Assembly: GCA_963924555.1 (NCBI GenBank)
Contig: OZ004585.1
Coordinates: 6,523,488 to 6,587,487 of the forward strand
Origin: Crambe crambe
Lineage: Eukaryota; Porifera; Demospongiae; Poecilosclerida; Crambeidae
Direction of reading: 5' to 3'
DNA: 64,000 nucleotides
The notes under the pieces are model-generated. The model was not told the origin of the DNA, ran no database searches, and saw only the letters and a list, made by a program, of their open reading frames with translations. This document shows, in pieces, positions 32,470 to 45,124 of this stretch (its first letter is position 1; each line of letters begins with the position of its first letter). A program made the translations under genes and the position numbers.

Positions 32470-34046
32470 TATTAGCTCCTGCAGCTACTTTATGTCCTCC
32501 TGTACATCCACCAATATCTTTATTACATTCTGTACTTATATTTTAGCTACTCTACTGCAATGAAATGATTATTTTGTTATGATTGTAGTTGTTATTGTTG
32601 TTTTTGTTGTTGTTGTTTTGAGCATATTATGTCAGCCATGTACATGTTATCATAAATCCTACTAGTGACTACACTTATGCTTTATGTTTAACTTTCCTTT
32701 ATCCACTAAAATGAGTGTTTTACTATTATTCTTCTACTGCAGTGACAAATTTCTTCTTAACTGTAGCTATTTCAAGTTTAAAACATTCATACTATGTTGT
32801 GTTCATAACCAAAAATTATTTTTATGAACTGTATTTTATGCTATGAGTTCTTATTTAGTTCCTAAAAATTATTTTAATCAACAATAATGGTACCAAATAA
32901 TATATCATGAAGATTAATTATTCTGATAATATGCAGCTAAGATGGTGAAGAAAATGCTGAAGTATACCCAACTACTCTAGGTTAATTTCATGTACCAAGT
33001 CTTCAAAAGAGAGTCTCTTCAGGTTCTTCTTCCCAACATTGAGAAATTAGGAATTTCATTACAAATATTTAGCATGTCACTTATCAAGACATACAAATGA
33101 AGGCAGTGGAAAGCTGGAATGGGATATTAAAAAGTTTAGGTATGATAGCTACCATTTTGTGTTGTATAAAAATTGTTAATATGAACACAAATATGGAATT
33201 ACAGTATTTATGATAGCATAATAAAAATGTCGCGATTAATACTATAGCTTTACTGATGCCCCTGTTGTTGACCTGCCCTCTGTAAATCCCCACTGGCATG
33301 AAGATTTCCTCTAGATAAGCTGTGAGATGACCCTCCACATGTCAGTTTACTAAATCTTCATAGCATTTTAGATCATCTATTACACAGTCAGGGGTATACA
33401 ATTGTATATCAGATCATGAAATGGAGGGAGAGTCTTAGATAAGCTGAGTATTCAGAATATCTGCCTTCTCTTTACTGTCAGTATTGAATCAAACTCTCTT
33501 CACTGATGTATAATTCCATGATAATATACACCCCATACCACTGCCTACAGTAAACATGCAGTCTTTACATACACACAATATGGGAACAAATTGCAGATTC
33601 AACTCTGAGTCAAGAACACTTTTCATAAACTCTACCTATAAATGTTCGATGCAAGATGAAAATGAGACGTTGTTCTAAAATGCTATGATTGTGGATTATT
33701 GGATGATATCATGGGGCCACTAATGGAATTCATGTACTGGGTAAGATAATGGGGATGAGGTAGGATGAGTAGAGGTGCATGCAAAGGGCAATATCACACT
33801 ATTGGTGAGTATCTGGAATATCATCACAGTCTATTGTCTCTACAGAGAGTTCATGGTGAACATTGAGTTTTTGTTATCATATCCACTGTTTATATGCATG
33901 CATGTATTTCTATTACATAGAGCTTATTGATTATAGCTACATAAGCCATAATAGGTTATCCATGTACATTGCATCATGAAAACTGATCCCATTTAGCTAG
34001 CTATTTATTTCAGTCTGTATGCATCTCTCTGTACCTGAAAAGAGTC
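32470..34046. other. 3' flank and duplicated ectodomain fragment
   Basis: There is no intact gene. The stretch about 33480-33740 (TATTGAATCAAACTCTCTTC onwards, including TTCGATGCAAGATGAAAATG) is a degraded duplicate of 34910-35240, an ectodomain piece of the receptor pseudogene. It has stops in all frames. Confidence 0.5.
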
Positions 34047-34394
34047 ATGATGGCATCTTTATTCATCTACACTCTACTTTGGTGCTTCATTCATATCATT
34101 CTAGGTATTCCTACTCTGGACTATTACTTGCATTCAAATGTACTAAGGCTTGAATGCATTGCCGACAGTGGTATGGCTGACACCAATGCAAGATTCAAAT
34201 TTTATAACACTACAGGTGTGGAACTACCTACAGATATGACATTGCAAATCAGCAAAAAATGTCCAGCATATATTTTTCTCATCTTAATGCAGCTGTTCCA
34301 AATGTGTCTAATGAAACTATCTTTACTGATGTATTCCTTGATACATATGCACTAGCTAAAGTACCTTTCACAGAGAGCAGGGCAGGGTGTGGTA

Positions 34395-34900
34395 GAAGAA
34401 CGGGCCATTGTGGGGGAGCAGAGAAATCCACATTCCAGAGGAGTATCAACAGATGGTACACATATATCTGTCACAGATACAGCTAATCAATCCATCACAA
34501 AGTACACAGAGTCCCAGACACATCTGTGGTAAATGTGGTTTTTAGATTAATCTAAGACATAGCAGACCATGAGAACAACAGAATACAAGTATTGGACTTG
34601 GATCTTGAATTTTCCAAAATGTTTGATAGGGAAGGAAATGGGAGTTTAATAAACCATGTGATGTTACAGTGATCAATAATGACCTTTTATGTTACAGATA
34701 CTAATAATAATCGGTTCATTTATCAGACAGTTTGGTAATGACAGGTTTCACTCACCTATGGGAATAACCGTGTAGCTAATGGTGACTGATCATCACTCTG
34801 ACAATCATAAAATATAGCTATGCATTCAATCTTTAAGGAGAATATCTCTCTTAATTAGATGTAAACGATGATGGAGCAGAGTTTACAGATCTTATTGGCA
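34395..34900 (+). pseudogene. NHL-repeat pseudogene
   Basis: This stretch aligns at nucleotide level with the NHL exon at 31840-32400 (GAGGAGTATCAACAGATGGT, ACAGATACTAATAATAATCG, GAGTTTACAGATCTTAT), with many indels and stops. It lies in the ectodomain region of the receptor pseudogene, so an NHL gene and a kinase gene were juxtaposed or merged here before decay. Two of the indels are GCTA insertions (34775-34778 and 34817-34820). Confidence 0.75.
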
Positions 34901-35273
34901 TATCCCAACTGTATTGAATCAAACTCTTCACTGATGTATTTCATGATACATATGCAATGCTGATGTGCCCCATAGCTACTACTGCCTACAGTAAGCAGTC
35001 TTTACTTATACACAATATGGGAATAAATTGCAGATTCAGTTCCACTACAATTAATGAATAACTCGGAGTCAAGAGGACACATTCTCTCCAAAGATAACAG
35101 AACACTTTTCGTTCAAGTATTAAACTCTACTGATCATAGGATATTCCGATGCAAGATGAAAATGAGACTTTGTTCTAAAATATTATGTGGATTATTGGAT
35201 GATATTATGGGGCCTGAATTGCATGTACTGTGTAAGATAATGGAGATACGGTGCATGGGTGGGCTGTACAAAG

Positions 35274-35595
35274 CAGGGTTTCATCTAGGATTTTTTGTTA
35301 GGGGGGAAGAACTCCTTGGAATCCTTGACCACACCCACTTTTGTAGGTACTGCATGTTATTATACTACTTTGGGATACTAGCTAATGGTAGCTAAGAATA
35401 ATGTGCTCAGACTTGCTGAATTCAGAAGATTTAGATTGTATCACTGGAAGGAGAAAAAAACTCGAAAACTAATGATATAACATGTAGCTATGGCTGCTTG
35501 TAACTAAGTGAATTACTTTGGGGGGGGGGGGGGGGGGAAATTGAGGGTTTGGGGGGGAAGCTTCCCCCCTGCACCCCCCAGTAGATGAAACCCTG
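35274..35595. mobile_element. MITE with CAGGGTTTCATCTA ends and CAAAG duplication
   Basis: Ends CAGGGTTTCATCTA and TAGATGAAACCCTG are inverted and flanked by CAAAG at 35269-35273 and 35596-35600. It contains a poly-G run of about 18 bases at 35520. Same family as 5600-5857. Confidence 0.8.
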
Positions 35596-37679
35596 CAAAG
35601 TACAATTCCCTAGCTGATTGCCTAGCTGTATAAAGTATGATTACCTGAAGCTTATAATTTCACTTTTAAGTATACTGGATACCATGGATGAAAATGAAAA
35701 TCATAGGGTAACTATCAGCTTACATTGATAAAATGAATAAAAAATATTATGATAAACAGCTTTAATAATAATACAAAAAACAAATGCCTGTTTACATCAT
35801 CTATAGGAAACCAAAAAAAATGCTGCATGTCTCAGATATCCTGTTATAAGAAATGCACCGGATTACTCTTGCAACAAGAATAAATTTTTCACAGGCAACA
35901 GAAGTTCTATTACATCTCTCCCAAATTTGATATGTACGTAGGTGGCTTCCCAATATTTGAAGTGCACTTTAAGATAGAGTGTAAAGGGCCCGTCAGTTGG
36001 CCTGGGATGGGTCAGGCATCCCACCCACATGAGGGGAGTGGCCCTTGTAATTTTCCAACCTTTTCTCCATCTCAACATGAGTTACGGAGACTAGTTAGTT
36101 AATGCAAAACCCGCACAATGTTAATGTAAAATTAATTGCTACTCACCCTATACTGTAACTATCATGAGAGAAGTGAAGTAAAAGTCTTCCCTTCACCTCT
36201 AACAACCACAAATGGTGACATAGCATTATTTGACTGTAATGCTGAAGGAAGTAACATCAGTCAGTGTGATATGGATCTTCAATGAATCAGCTTGTGGTCC
36301 TGATTACTATGAACAAAGTGGGACTTCAATATACAGGAATCAAAACATTAAATGGCAATATCTTTCTTAGAGATCAGGACTGGTGAGCTTCACTCTGTCA
36401 TAGTGGAGAAGACAAACTACACGATTCAGTGCATTGTGAAACAAAATCTGGACTATTCATCACTTGAGGCAAATGATGTAAATATTACCATCATATTCAC
36501 TGTGGATCCTATTTCTGGTCAGTACAGCTATTACATTTTCCCCTTACAGGGTTAGATAGTTACAAGCAACAGGGTATGGCTAGCTACGTGGCTAGCTACG
36601 TGCCAAGTGTTGTAAACTGCTAGAGTGCATAAGCAATAGCTAAGTCAATTTTTTAAAAATCTTTTTCTGATCTGCCATGCATTTTACTGAACACTTTCAT
36701 GCACTGTAACATAAATCTATTTTATTTTTAGAACCTACAACTACTACTAACAATGCCACAATTTTTGGTGAAACTCTAATAATAATGTAACTGGCTCTAT
36801 AATTGGTGTATCTGTCTCCCTTGGTGCTATACTACTATTGGTGATAAGTATTAGCATAGCTTTGGCAATATACTGCATTATTAAGAAGAAAATCAGAAGA
36901 AATGTTCTTTCACAATATGATGCAGAACTATCAGGAATGGAGTAAGTAACTCATAGTGTTGATAGCTATTAGCTATTACTATGATAGCTACAGGGCTTTA
37001 TCATATTCCAATTTTTTTCAGACCAATTTTGAAACACCAGTCCAGCTGCCAACCATCAAGCAACAACTGTACCTATTGCACATGCACAATGACATTTACG
37101 CATGCCCAGTAGACATTGATGGTTGGCAACCAGTGTTTCTGAAATCATGGTAGTATGCTGCTGTTACATTACATTCTATTAATGTGACCATATATCAGAG
37201 AATGCTGCCATCTAAAATTAAAGTGCATTAATTATAATCTTATTAGCCACACCCACTAATACATTTTCCCCATAGATGAACCATTGAATATAAGTCCCCA
37301 TATTTTACAATTATTTCAGTATACGATAGCATTGATTAACTAAGCATGTAGCTACATGTGTTGTCGATAGTGAGAATCTTATGATGAAGACCATGGCTGA
37401 TGATTGATTTTCTTTCTTCTTCAGATCAAAAGACTCCAGTAAACAACCATCTAATTTATTATCTCTAATAGGCATGGTATGAAAGAAAAGTACATAAATA
37501 TAATTATTTAAAGAAGCATATAAAGTGATGTATGCCTCACTAAACTTGTCCCAATAATAGATTTGAACTCATATACAGCTGCAGATAATGTGCTGTGGAT
37601 AGAAAATAGGACCAAAAAGATCAGTTACATGTTATAGGAGCAAACAAAGTGAGCCCCACACTAGCGAGTTGGCTGTGCA

Positions 37680-37682
<3 letters not shown>

Positions 37683-37731
<49 letters not shown>
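37683..37731 (+). repeat. (GT)n microsatellite
   Basis: A GT dinucleotide run of nearly 50 bases in an intron of the receptor-kinase locus, followed by TATATGTG. Confidence 0.9.
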
Positions 37732-37738
<7 letters not shown>

Positions 37739-40700
37739 ATAACCATTGGCTAAAGAATACTTGCTCACCCCACAATGCTTTGCATTTCCCTAGTAATGTG
37801 TTGTATCAATTAATGAATTGTTGATTTAGATGCCTGCATTAAATCACACAGCATTAGCTACTACAATTAACATGGAAGGGTATCCAAATTGATGACTCAG
37901 TAGCTAGTTGCATGCAACTTCCTATTAACAGTTGTTGTCTTGTCCAACTAATTAATTGAAATTTTATGATAGCTATGCCATGTAGTGAGTCCATGTTTTT
38001 AATGATAACATTCAACTATTGAATCAGGTGGCAAGAAGCTCACAACTCCTGGAGCACTGATGAAAGATTTTTCTGACTCCAACTTGCTGATACCTGGTCG
38101 TCATATTCAACTAGGAAACACTATAGGACAAGGTGACTATAATTATAGAAATAAATTGCTAGCCATAAAATATTAAGTCATGCTCTTCTGACAGACACTA
38201 GCAAGGGTGTGTCATGACAAGAGTAAACATGGCATGATAATAATGTCACTTAGTAACTACTCACTCAATTTAGACAGGTTCAAACCATGCATCATCCTTG
38301 AATAATACACTACTCTGATCATATCAAGTTTGTTGCTAGCTATCATAGTATAAGTACGTATAGCTTATAGCCTATACTAGTGGTTAAGATCAAAGCACTG
38401 GTACTTGGTTATAATTCTAGTACAGGTACTCCCACAGGGTGATATGGATACAACCCAGGATGTTGGTCGGGGTGATATCTGTTTCATGATAATGTCCAAT
38501 AAAATTTAGCCTTCATGGTTGTGGAATAACCTATACATACAGGTCAGTAGAACTCATTATTATATGAGAGTTCGGACTGGTGTATCGAAGCTACCTCACA
38601 GGCTGGCAAGGAAGGACTACAGCAGAAGTTGTAGCTGTCAAGACACTGAAAAGCATGTTTATTATAGCTAGTGCTAGTTAAAACTATATACTCATCCTTG
38701 AGAGCTCTAAATTTAAGTTACCAGAAGTGCCAACTTAAATAGAATGGACTTGTTATGAAATTTTGACAACTGGAACTGATTTTAAGTTGTCGCCTTAGAA
38801 TTTATAAATAAAATAGTGAGATAAAAGAATTAGGGAAAAGTGGACGGGGGACTCACTCATTCACCTGTGTGTATTTGAGTTGCTTCAGCAGCTCAGGAGC
38901 CATGTACATAGCACTTCCAACCAGACCAGTTTTACCTGAGGAGTGCAACAAAGAGGAAGGGGAGGGGAGGGGGAGAGAAAGGGAGAGGGGGTCAAAAGGC
39001 AAGCTACCGTCAGAGTTCACCATTACCATGAATAATCTATGTTCTCACAATAACTTTGACACCAAGAATGATGCTGCATCTTTTTCTTTTATCATAGGCA
39101 GAGATAAGGGAGGAATGTATATGCACTATCCTCTTCACTTAGCTAGCTACTGATACTGCTGAAATTTATTTGACTGATTCAGTGAACAAGGGGTGTCAAT
39201 ACTAATTAGGACGTAGCTAATTCATTTTGGTTAAAAAGCTGACTTATCAATGTAGCTAAATTGTTGCATTTAATAAGCTGTAAATGACAGCAAATAATAT
39301 TATGTTTAACTTTATTCTGTAGGTTTGTACTCTACAAAAAATATTGATGATCTGATAGCAGAAAGTGAAAAGATGAAGAAATTCAACCATCCAAATGTCA
39401 TGAATCTGATTGGAGTTTGCATTGATGTTGGAGAAAGGCCATATATTGTCATGCCCTTTATGGCAAATGGCAGTCTCCTGACATACCTGAAGAAAGAACG
39501 ACCCCACCTGACCCTAGCAGAAGATGCTGAAAGTGAAAAGGTAGCCACAAGGTCATAGAGCTAATTAGTTATCCTTTATTGCTAATTCATCTAGATTGAA
39601 GAAGTTCAGCAAAAGTTAATGTCGATATGTCTTCAAGTAGCAAAGGGAATGAATTATTTTTCCAAAAAGAAATTTGTGCATCGTGATCTAGCTGCTCGCA
39701 ACTGCATGTAAGATTGACATAATGAATTTTATGAATGCATTTTCTTCAGTGTTGAATAAGCTACAAGGGGCTACACATTTTGAACAAATATTTTTCCCTT
39801 AGTAGCTAGCAACACAATTGTGCTTTGGTGTGACCGTGAATGCTATTACAGGATAGATGAAAATTTTCTAATCAAGGTGGGAGACTTTGGCCTTTCCGAA
39901 GAAATATATGCTACGAATTACTTTCGACAGGGAGTAGGGGGTGGTGTGAGACTTCCTGTCAAGTGGATGGCCTTGGAAAATCTTATTGATGGGATCTTCT
40001 CTGAAAAGACAGATGTAGTGAGTAGCCACTGATAACTAACAAATTTTACATCATGACTATTGCATTTCCAAATTTATTTGCGTACATCTCCTAGAGTATA
40101 ATTAGCACACACAGACTATAATAATAATACAGTCCATCGTTCAGTGGTCAACTTGTTGGGAGATATTCAGCCTCGGCCACACCCCTTACCCAGGCATTAA
40201 TCCTACTGCGATGGTCAAATTCCTACAAGAAAGGGAGAGATTGGAGAGACCAATGAATGCAGCCTGCACCCTTCAAGTGTAAGTATCGAGAATAGACTAT
40301 TTCCTCGTAATCTGGGTTTGAAATCACATCCCCACCACTAATATTTTATGATATTCAGCCTAACAGCTATATAGCTAGCAGTTTGGCATTCAAGGAAATG
40401 CAAAGGGGGTGTTTTGAATTGGAATAATCATAGCTATACCTATGCTGCATCTTACCTAAATAAGGTTAATGCCCCCCTTTTCAGTAGTGTTCATCCACGG
40501 CTTCTATAGGAGCCTTGTGGGGCAAGAGGATCCCCCCTCCCCCAAAGTGTTCCAGCTTCTCCCCCCAGGAATTTAACTCAATAAAACTTAGCTACTGTCT
40601 GTAGCCTATGTAGCTTCCCACCCCCAAACTATAGATCACTAAGAACCCCTGCCTTTGGAGCTAGGTAGCTATATATTATACGATCAAAGTTATTTATTCA

Positions 40701-40835
40701 GGTATGATCAATGCTGGGATGAAGAACCTGAAAAGAGGCCATAGCTACTTTGGAGACTTAGTACAGGAAATAAACTCACTACTGGAAAGAGTTGCTGGCT
40801 ACCTCGAATTTTCAGCATTTTCCAATGAAGTATAG

Positions 40836-41920
40836 CTATAGGCTATGGAGTCACTTGAGTTAACTTAAAACACATCTCTGTTGCGATTAATTTTCAAATA
40901 TTGACCAGTAATAAGTAAGCTTGTAGCTTGTCGTTATTTTTTATGTATGATTTCACTGCTAGATTGCTATCTGTATTGTTCGTTATACTGCTTTCATTAT
41001 TAAACTTTGTAATAAGCACATGTACCATAATGAATAATAATATAGCTATAGCATTGCATAACTCACGGACTTTACAGCTTGCAATTGCGCCAGAATGAGT
41101 GAAGATAGCTCCTATTCAAAAGATGTGTATTGTTTCCAGACTTGGAAACTTTAAGCCTGAATTACCTTATAATACTCAATGTAGCTACAAAAATTTTATA
41201 ACCAACACACTAACTTCAGGCATGGTTCTGTGCATCTCTTTTAATAATTTTACCCCAGATAGGCTTGTTTGTTATCAGTGGTAGCTCCATTGAAAGATGC
41301 TTTATGAACCAAGAACAAAACTACAATAAGTATGCAAGAAACATCAACAAAATCCCTTTAGAAGTGCCAGGAGCATAGTTACAATTAATCAGAAATTGAT
41401 CTCAAGAAGAAAGGTGCAAAGGAAAATTCTTTTCCATGAAAGGAAGCATCTCACTTGAGTAATGAGAAAGAGAGGGAAAAAGTATCCAGACAAGTAGCTG
41501 AAAGTTATGCACAGTAAAAAGTTTGCAAAGAAAAATTAAGGGATGACTATGGCCAAATGATGACATAAATATCTTAACTGAAGTATTCAATGGGTAAGTT
41601 TTCAGCTATAATTGTTAGCTATTATAAACCTTAAGCTTACTGTATGTTTCATGTACCAGAGTAATGACAAAGTAGCTAAAGATATTCATAGATGTACGTT
41701 AACTTAATCCTTGCCTTGATCTTCCTCCATTTATTCACATGAAACTATTTAAGGCAACATACTTGACCAGCAGTTGAATCTTTAACTGGTGAATGCAGTG
41801 AGTGTAAACACTTATACCATTACCTGTGAAGGTCTCATAAAGTCTTTTTTCAATACTACAACAGGTCAGCATAAATTAGTTGCGTTGCTAGCTAGTTGTA
41901 GCGTGCTGAAATGGCTCCGT
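40836..41920. other. Intergenic AT-rich stretch, nothing recognised
   Basis: Following the kinase stop there are several AATAA-type words but no gene, repeat unit or hairpin that I can support. All open frames are short and without a domain. Confidence 0.4.
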
Positions 41921-42490
41921 GCCAGAATGGCTGATTCGATATTCCGAGACAGCGGAAATACCTAATTCTAAATAACGCACACCTATATATAAGCATGCGC
42001 GCGCTTATTGAGTAATACTTGCATTTAGCTATTGAAGACTATTATTCTGGATGCAGTTTACATCACTGTACTAGACTTTAGCTACAGTTAGCTAGTGAGC
42101 CATTCTGGCATGCATTTACTGCTTGATTATTATTGTAGACTTAAGTGGCAGTTTGCCAGCCATTCTGGCACTGTGCAGTTATTTAGTGAGCCATTCCGGC
42201 ATATTCACATAGATCTTATTTGTAGACTAGTTATATAGCTAGCTAATTATATTCAGAGCCATTCTGGCACCATGATGCAGTTATTATTGTAGATTTTTAG
42301 CTAGCCATTCTGGCATGCATTTGGCACACAGTTATCATCATTAAAGTGAGCCATTCTACATGCAGTTCATAGATTCTTATAGTGAGCCAATCTAGCATGA
42401 GCCGATCCATGCGGTATGCAGTTATTATTATAGACTCTATACAGTGAGCCATTCTGGCACGCAGTTATTAATATAGACTCTAATGCAGCT
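41921..42490 (+). repeat. Array of GCCATTCTGGCA-containing units upstream of the 2A gene
   Basis: About eight copies of GAGCCATTCTGGCAYGCA-like units recur irregularly (about 42101, 42157, 42189, 42255, 42303, 42349, 42383, 42446), several followed by GTTATTATTATAGACTCTA-like sequence; one inverted copy lies near 41921. The core GCCATTCTGGC is an imperfect dyad. Spacing of 30-65 bp and sequence drift argue for an old minisatellite. It ends about 300 bp before the putative promoter of the next gene. Confidence 0.7.
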
Positions 42491-42780
42491 GAACAGCAGC
42501 ACTGCTCATCCTGGAGCAGCAGAAAGAGCTTTCTTCCGTTGGTAAATACACATCATGCCCAAGAGACTAGCTACATACAAACATCACATAGCTATACTTA
42601 CCAGGACCAGAAAAAAATGGGGTAAATGAGAATTATCATGAGAATCTTAACCTTAGGAGAAAATTCATTTTATGTAGCTAAGCCTAATAACCATAATTAC
42701 ATGCAACAGGCAGCAAATGTACGTTGACAAGCTCAGACTCCAGAATCCCTCATGATTTGAGTTCAAAGTTCGTGACCAAT

Positions 42781-42912
42781 CTACGCGCATGCGCAGAAGT
42801 TTAGTTTTTTGGGGGGCGAATTAGGCGCGAGAGCTAGAGGCCGGCTAGGGGCGAATCCTTTCAGATTACTAGCCCTGTGATCTCTATCTTTTGTCGCGGA
42901 AAGAAGCTTCAG
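42781..42912 (+). promoter_or_regulatory. Putative promoter and 5' non-coding exon of the 2A gene
   Basis: This short stretch is locally GC- and CpG-rich in an AT-rich region. It contains CGCGCATGCGCAG at about 42785-42797, the palindromic word bound by NRF-1-type factors in animals. It ends in GCTTCAG before GTAGGTCT, a donor, and the next acceptor (TATCAG at 42976) lies one base before the first ATG at 42978. Promoter function is inferred. Confidence 0.5.
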
Positions 42913-42976
42913 GTAGGTCTAAGAGTAAGCTTGACTTCTGACTTGACTTTTTTTCTTGGTTTTTTTTATGTATCAG

Positions 42977-43179
42977 GATGATCAGGACTGACTTGTGGAA
43001 ATCACGAGTCCAGTATTTGAGGCAGTATTACTGCTTCCAAGGTCACAAGCCGAAACAGAGAAGCTACCCGGCCATTTCCCGCCATGTCTGGTTCATTCCT
43101 CTGATATTGACCCTATGGTGGTTGTTAATAGCAATCATCTTTTTGTATGCTGTCAAGATGGATCATTTACTGAACTCAG
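42977..43179 (+). CDS. First coding exon of the 2A-headed Death gene
   Basis: The exon follows TTTTTTATGTATCAG; ATG 42978 is its second base. It encodes 67 residues starting MIRTDLWKSRVQYLR and containing the hydrophobic helix VWFIPLILTLWWLLIAIIFL. It ends at GTATGAGC in phase 1. This frame continues open through the next exon to the 2A motif, whereas the overlapping frame starting at 42995 does not. I recognise no family; the segment could be a membrane anchor or signal. Confidence 0.55.
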
Positions 43180-43319
43180 GTATGAGCTTTCTAGCTCTAA
43201 GCATTTTTAATATGCCTGCATGCTATGCTCAATGTGAATATAATATAATCAGCACTAAGTTGTAGCTAGCTAGCTATGATCTGCTTGCTGGCCTCATGTA
43301 TGTAATGGTGTATTTGTAG

Positions 43320-43643
43320 GTGAACTTCTGAGATACGTGCTTTTTTTGAACTACTTGCTGACAGTATTGTGGTGGAAGCTTGCAGTGACTGAATCTGAAG
43401 GGACGACCAAGACTCGCTTTCGTAATGGTCCACACTGCTCGTGTTCCATGTGTAATAATCACCGAAATGGCTGCACTATCACAAGGGGAAATGTTTCCAC
43501 TGTGATATTACCTCTTAGAGATAACTGGAAGTGTTATCGAAGGAGAAGAGTTCTTCATACTGTCCATTATTCTGATCATCAGATGGTGACTCCCTTGTTA
43601 TTGATATTGGCTGGTGATGTTGAAACTAACCCTGGCCCTGGCA
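43320..43643 (+). CDS. Second coding exon, ending in a 2A ribosome-skipping peptide
   Basis: A 324-nt exon, phase 1 to phase 1. It begins ELLRYVLFLNYLLTVLWWKL (a second hydrophobic helix), has a Cys-rich patch (HCSCSMCNNHRNGC) and ends with LLLILAGDVETNPGPG. DVETNPGP is the canonical 2A consensus DxExNPGP, at which ribosomes skip the Gly-Pro bond and release the upstream product. The donor GTGAGTAT begins at 43644, so the exon stops one codon after the 2A. Spliced to 45125 and 45388 it yields an open frame into a Death domain. 2A peptides are known in some invertebrate NLR-type genes and in non-LTR retrotransposons; no retrotransposon reverse transcriptase follows here. Confidence 0.75.
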
Positions 43644-45063
43644 GTGAGTATACATTTGGATCTAGAAAATTAAGAAGGATGCATGACAGTGTGTACAAGC
43701 AAAAATAATGTAAACCCACTTTTTAGAAATTTCCTTTGATGTGTGTAGCCTTAATGAGGTAGTTATCTGGTGTAGAAACTCTGTAGAGGTTACTCCAGAG
43801 GGATCTAACTAGTCTCTAAGATCCCTCATGAATAATTAATTTTTCAAAGAATCTTTAACCAAAAATTACAACACAACAACAGTGCAGTAAACTGTTCAAA
43901 TCAGCAGGAATTACTGGTGCCAGTAGATAGTTAGACCTGAGACTAGACATGCTACATGTCATGCACTAACTCCAGCTAATGTATAGGTAAAAGAAACTAT
44001 CTCAGAAAGCTAGCTATGGATCCCTAGCTATACTCCTGATTTGATTTCTAAGTCAGTTAGGTATTTCAACTTACTGTATAGCAAAGCCACCACCATATAG
44101 AAGGAACAGAAAAGCAAATTTTCCCAAAGCCACCACAAAATAGAAGGCAGAAAAGTGTTCAGTGGTGTCTTTCAGCAAATTTTCCCAACCCAGCTTAGGG
44201 ATGTTGTTTTGCCCAAGGCACTATAGTGGCTTATCTCCTATGAAAAGGGTCTATGACAAAGATTATATATGTGACCCGATTTGCGAAAACCAGCCACTCA
44301 GCGACAAAATTAATAATGTGATAGGCCAACATTTAGTCAGTTGACCCAAAATTAGACAAAAAAATTTTATAGCACAAGTGACAACTATGATCCTTGAACA
44401 AACAACAGACAAACTTTTAGAGCTTAGACTAAAGTATAAAGGCTTCAAATGAAGCGCTAAAGTCGGCTAGTCAGCCATGAAAGCTTCGTGCACGGAGATT
44501 CCAACAGTAGAAAGCCATGTGGAAAATCATCAGAACTAAAGTAGGCTTTTAAGCTTATGCGCTCGGAAATATGAACTGACTAAGCTATCTACGCTACCTT
44601 CGATACCTTGTTTCTCTTCTCTGAGCTTCGGTTAACGCTTCTTAGTGCCAGAAGGCAAGAAACTAGCCTCTTTCTAACTTTAGTTCGAAACTCTGCCCAT
44701 CATCTTTGCCATGCAATTTTTTGAAGTGCACGGGCGTGTCCGGAAATAATGTTTACGTAGCTTACTCAGCTTTTTCAGAAACGCTAATGGACGCTTCTTG
44801 AAACTTCTAAGAGCAGTTCCTTGGGCATCATAGAAGCTACAGCTTTGATTTGCGCAATAGAGAGCCTAGGGGCCATAGATAATGAATTTCATCTTAACCC
44901 AAAATTTTTTAATTTTCGCTGAGTGGCCGGTTTTTGCAAATCCGGTCACATATATACAAAAACTACATGTGTGTACAAGGATGCTTGGCAGATGGATGGT
45001 ATTTAGTCTCCTCTTAGCAAGTTTAATTATGGTGCAACTAGTAGGGCTAGGGCTAGGGCTGAT
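43644..45063. other. Intron with a SINE-like repeat
   Basis: The stretch has no exon I can support. A repeat of the family also seen at 48640 and 14745 occupies about 44440-44710 (GTCAGCCATGAAAGCTTCGT, TAGTTCGAAACTCTG). A CAAATTTTCCCAA word is repeated at 44115-44190. Confidence 0.45.
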
Positions 45064-45064
45064 G

Positions 45065-45122
<58 letters not shown>
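45064..45122 (+). repeat. (CT)n microsatellite abutting a splice acceptor
   Basis: A run of about 58 bases of TC repeat ends in TCTCAG, which is the acceptor of the exon at 45125. The repeat occupies the polypyrimidine position. Confidence 0.9.

Positions 45123-45124
<2 letters not shown>

Larger units (their letters stand above)
34047..40835 (+). pseudogene. Decayed receptor tyrosine kinase (signal peptide, Ig/SRCR-like ectodomain, TM, kinase)
   Basis: The locus starts with a signal peptide (MASLFIYTLLWCFIHIILG). Ectodomain pieces follow: LRLECIADSG, an SRCR-like FDCNAEGSNISQCDM near 36230 and an Ig-like TIQCIVKQ near 36425. The transmembrane exon is about 36730-36946. Kinase exons are 38028-38132 (LGNTIGQ), 38569-38652 (FGLVYR, VAVKTLK), 39323-39540, 39595-39707 ([11 protein letters not shown]), 39852-40017 (KVGDFGLSEE, VRLPVKWMALE), 40145-40278 and 40702-40835. 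HRDLAARN and VRLPVKWMALE mark a tyrosine kinase. Damage includes frameshifts in the ectodomain (one in an A6 run near 34255) and at the TM exon, a missing first-loop Gly, a GC donor at 38653, loss of about three residues after TDVWS, and an inserted GCTA at 40744 that creates a stop in the last exon. Confidence 0.75.

Noticed and set aside
41921-42490. Could the regularly recurring units be a CRISPR array?
   Set aside because: Units drift in sequence, spacers vary in length and share sequence with each other, and the context is a eukaryotic intergenic region.
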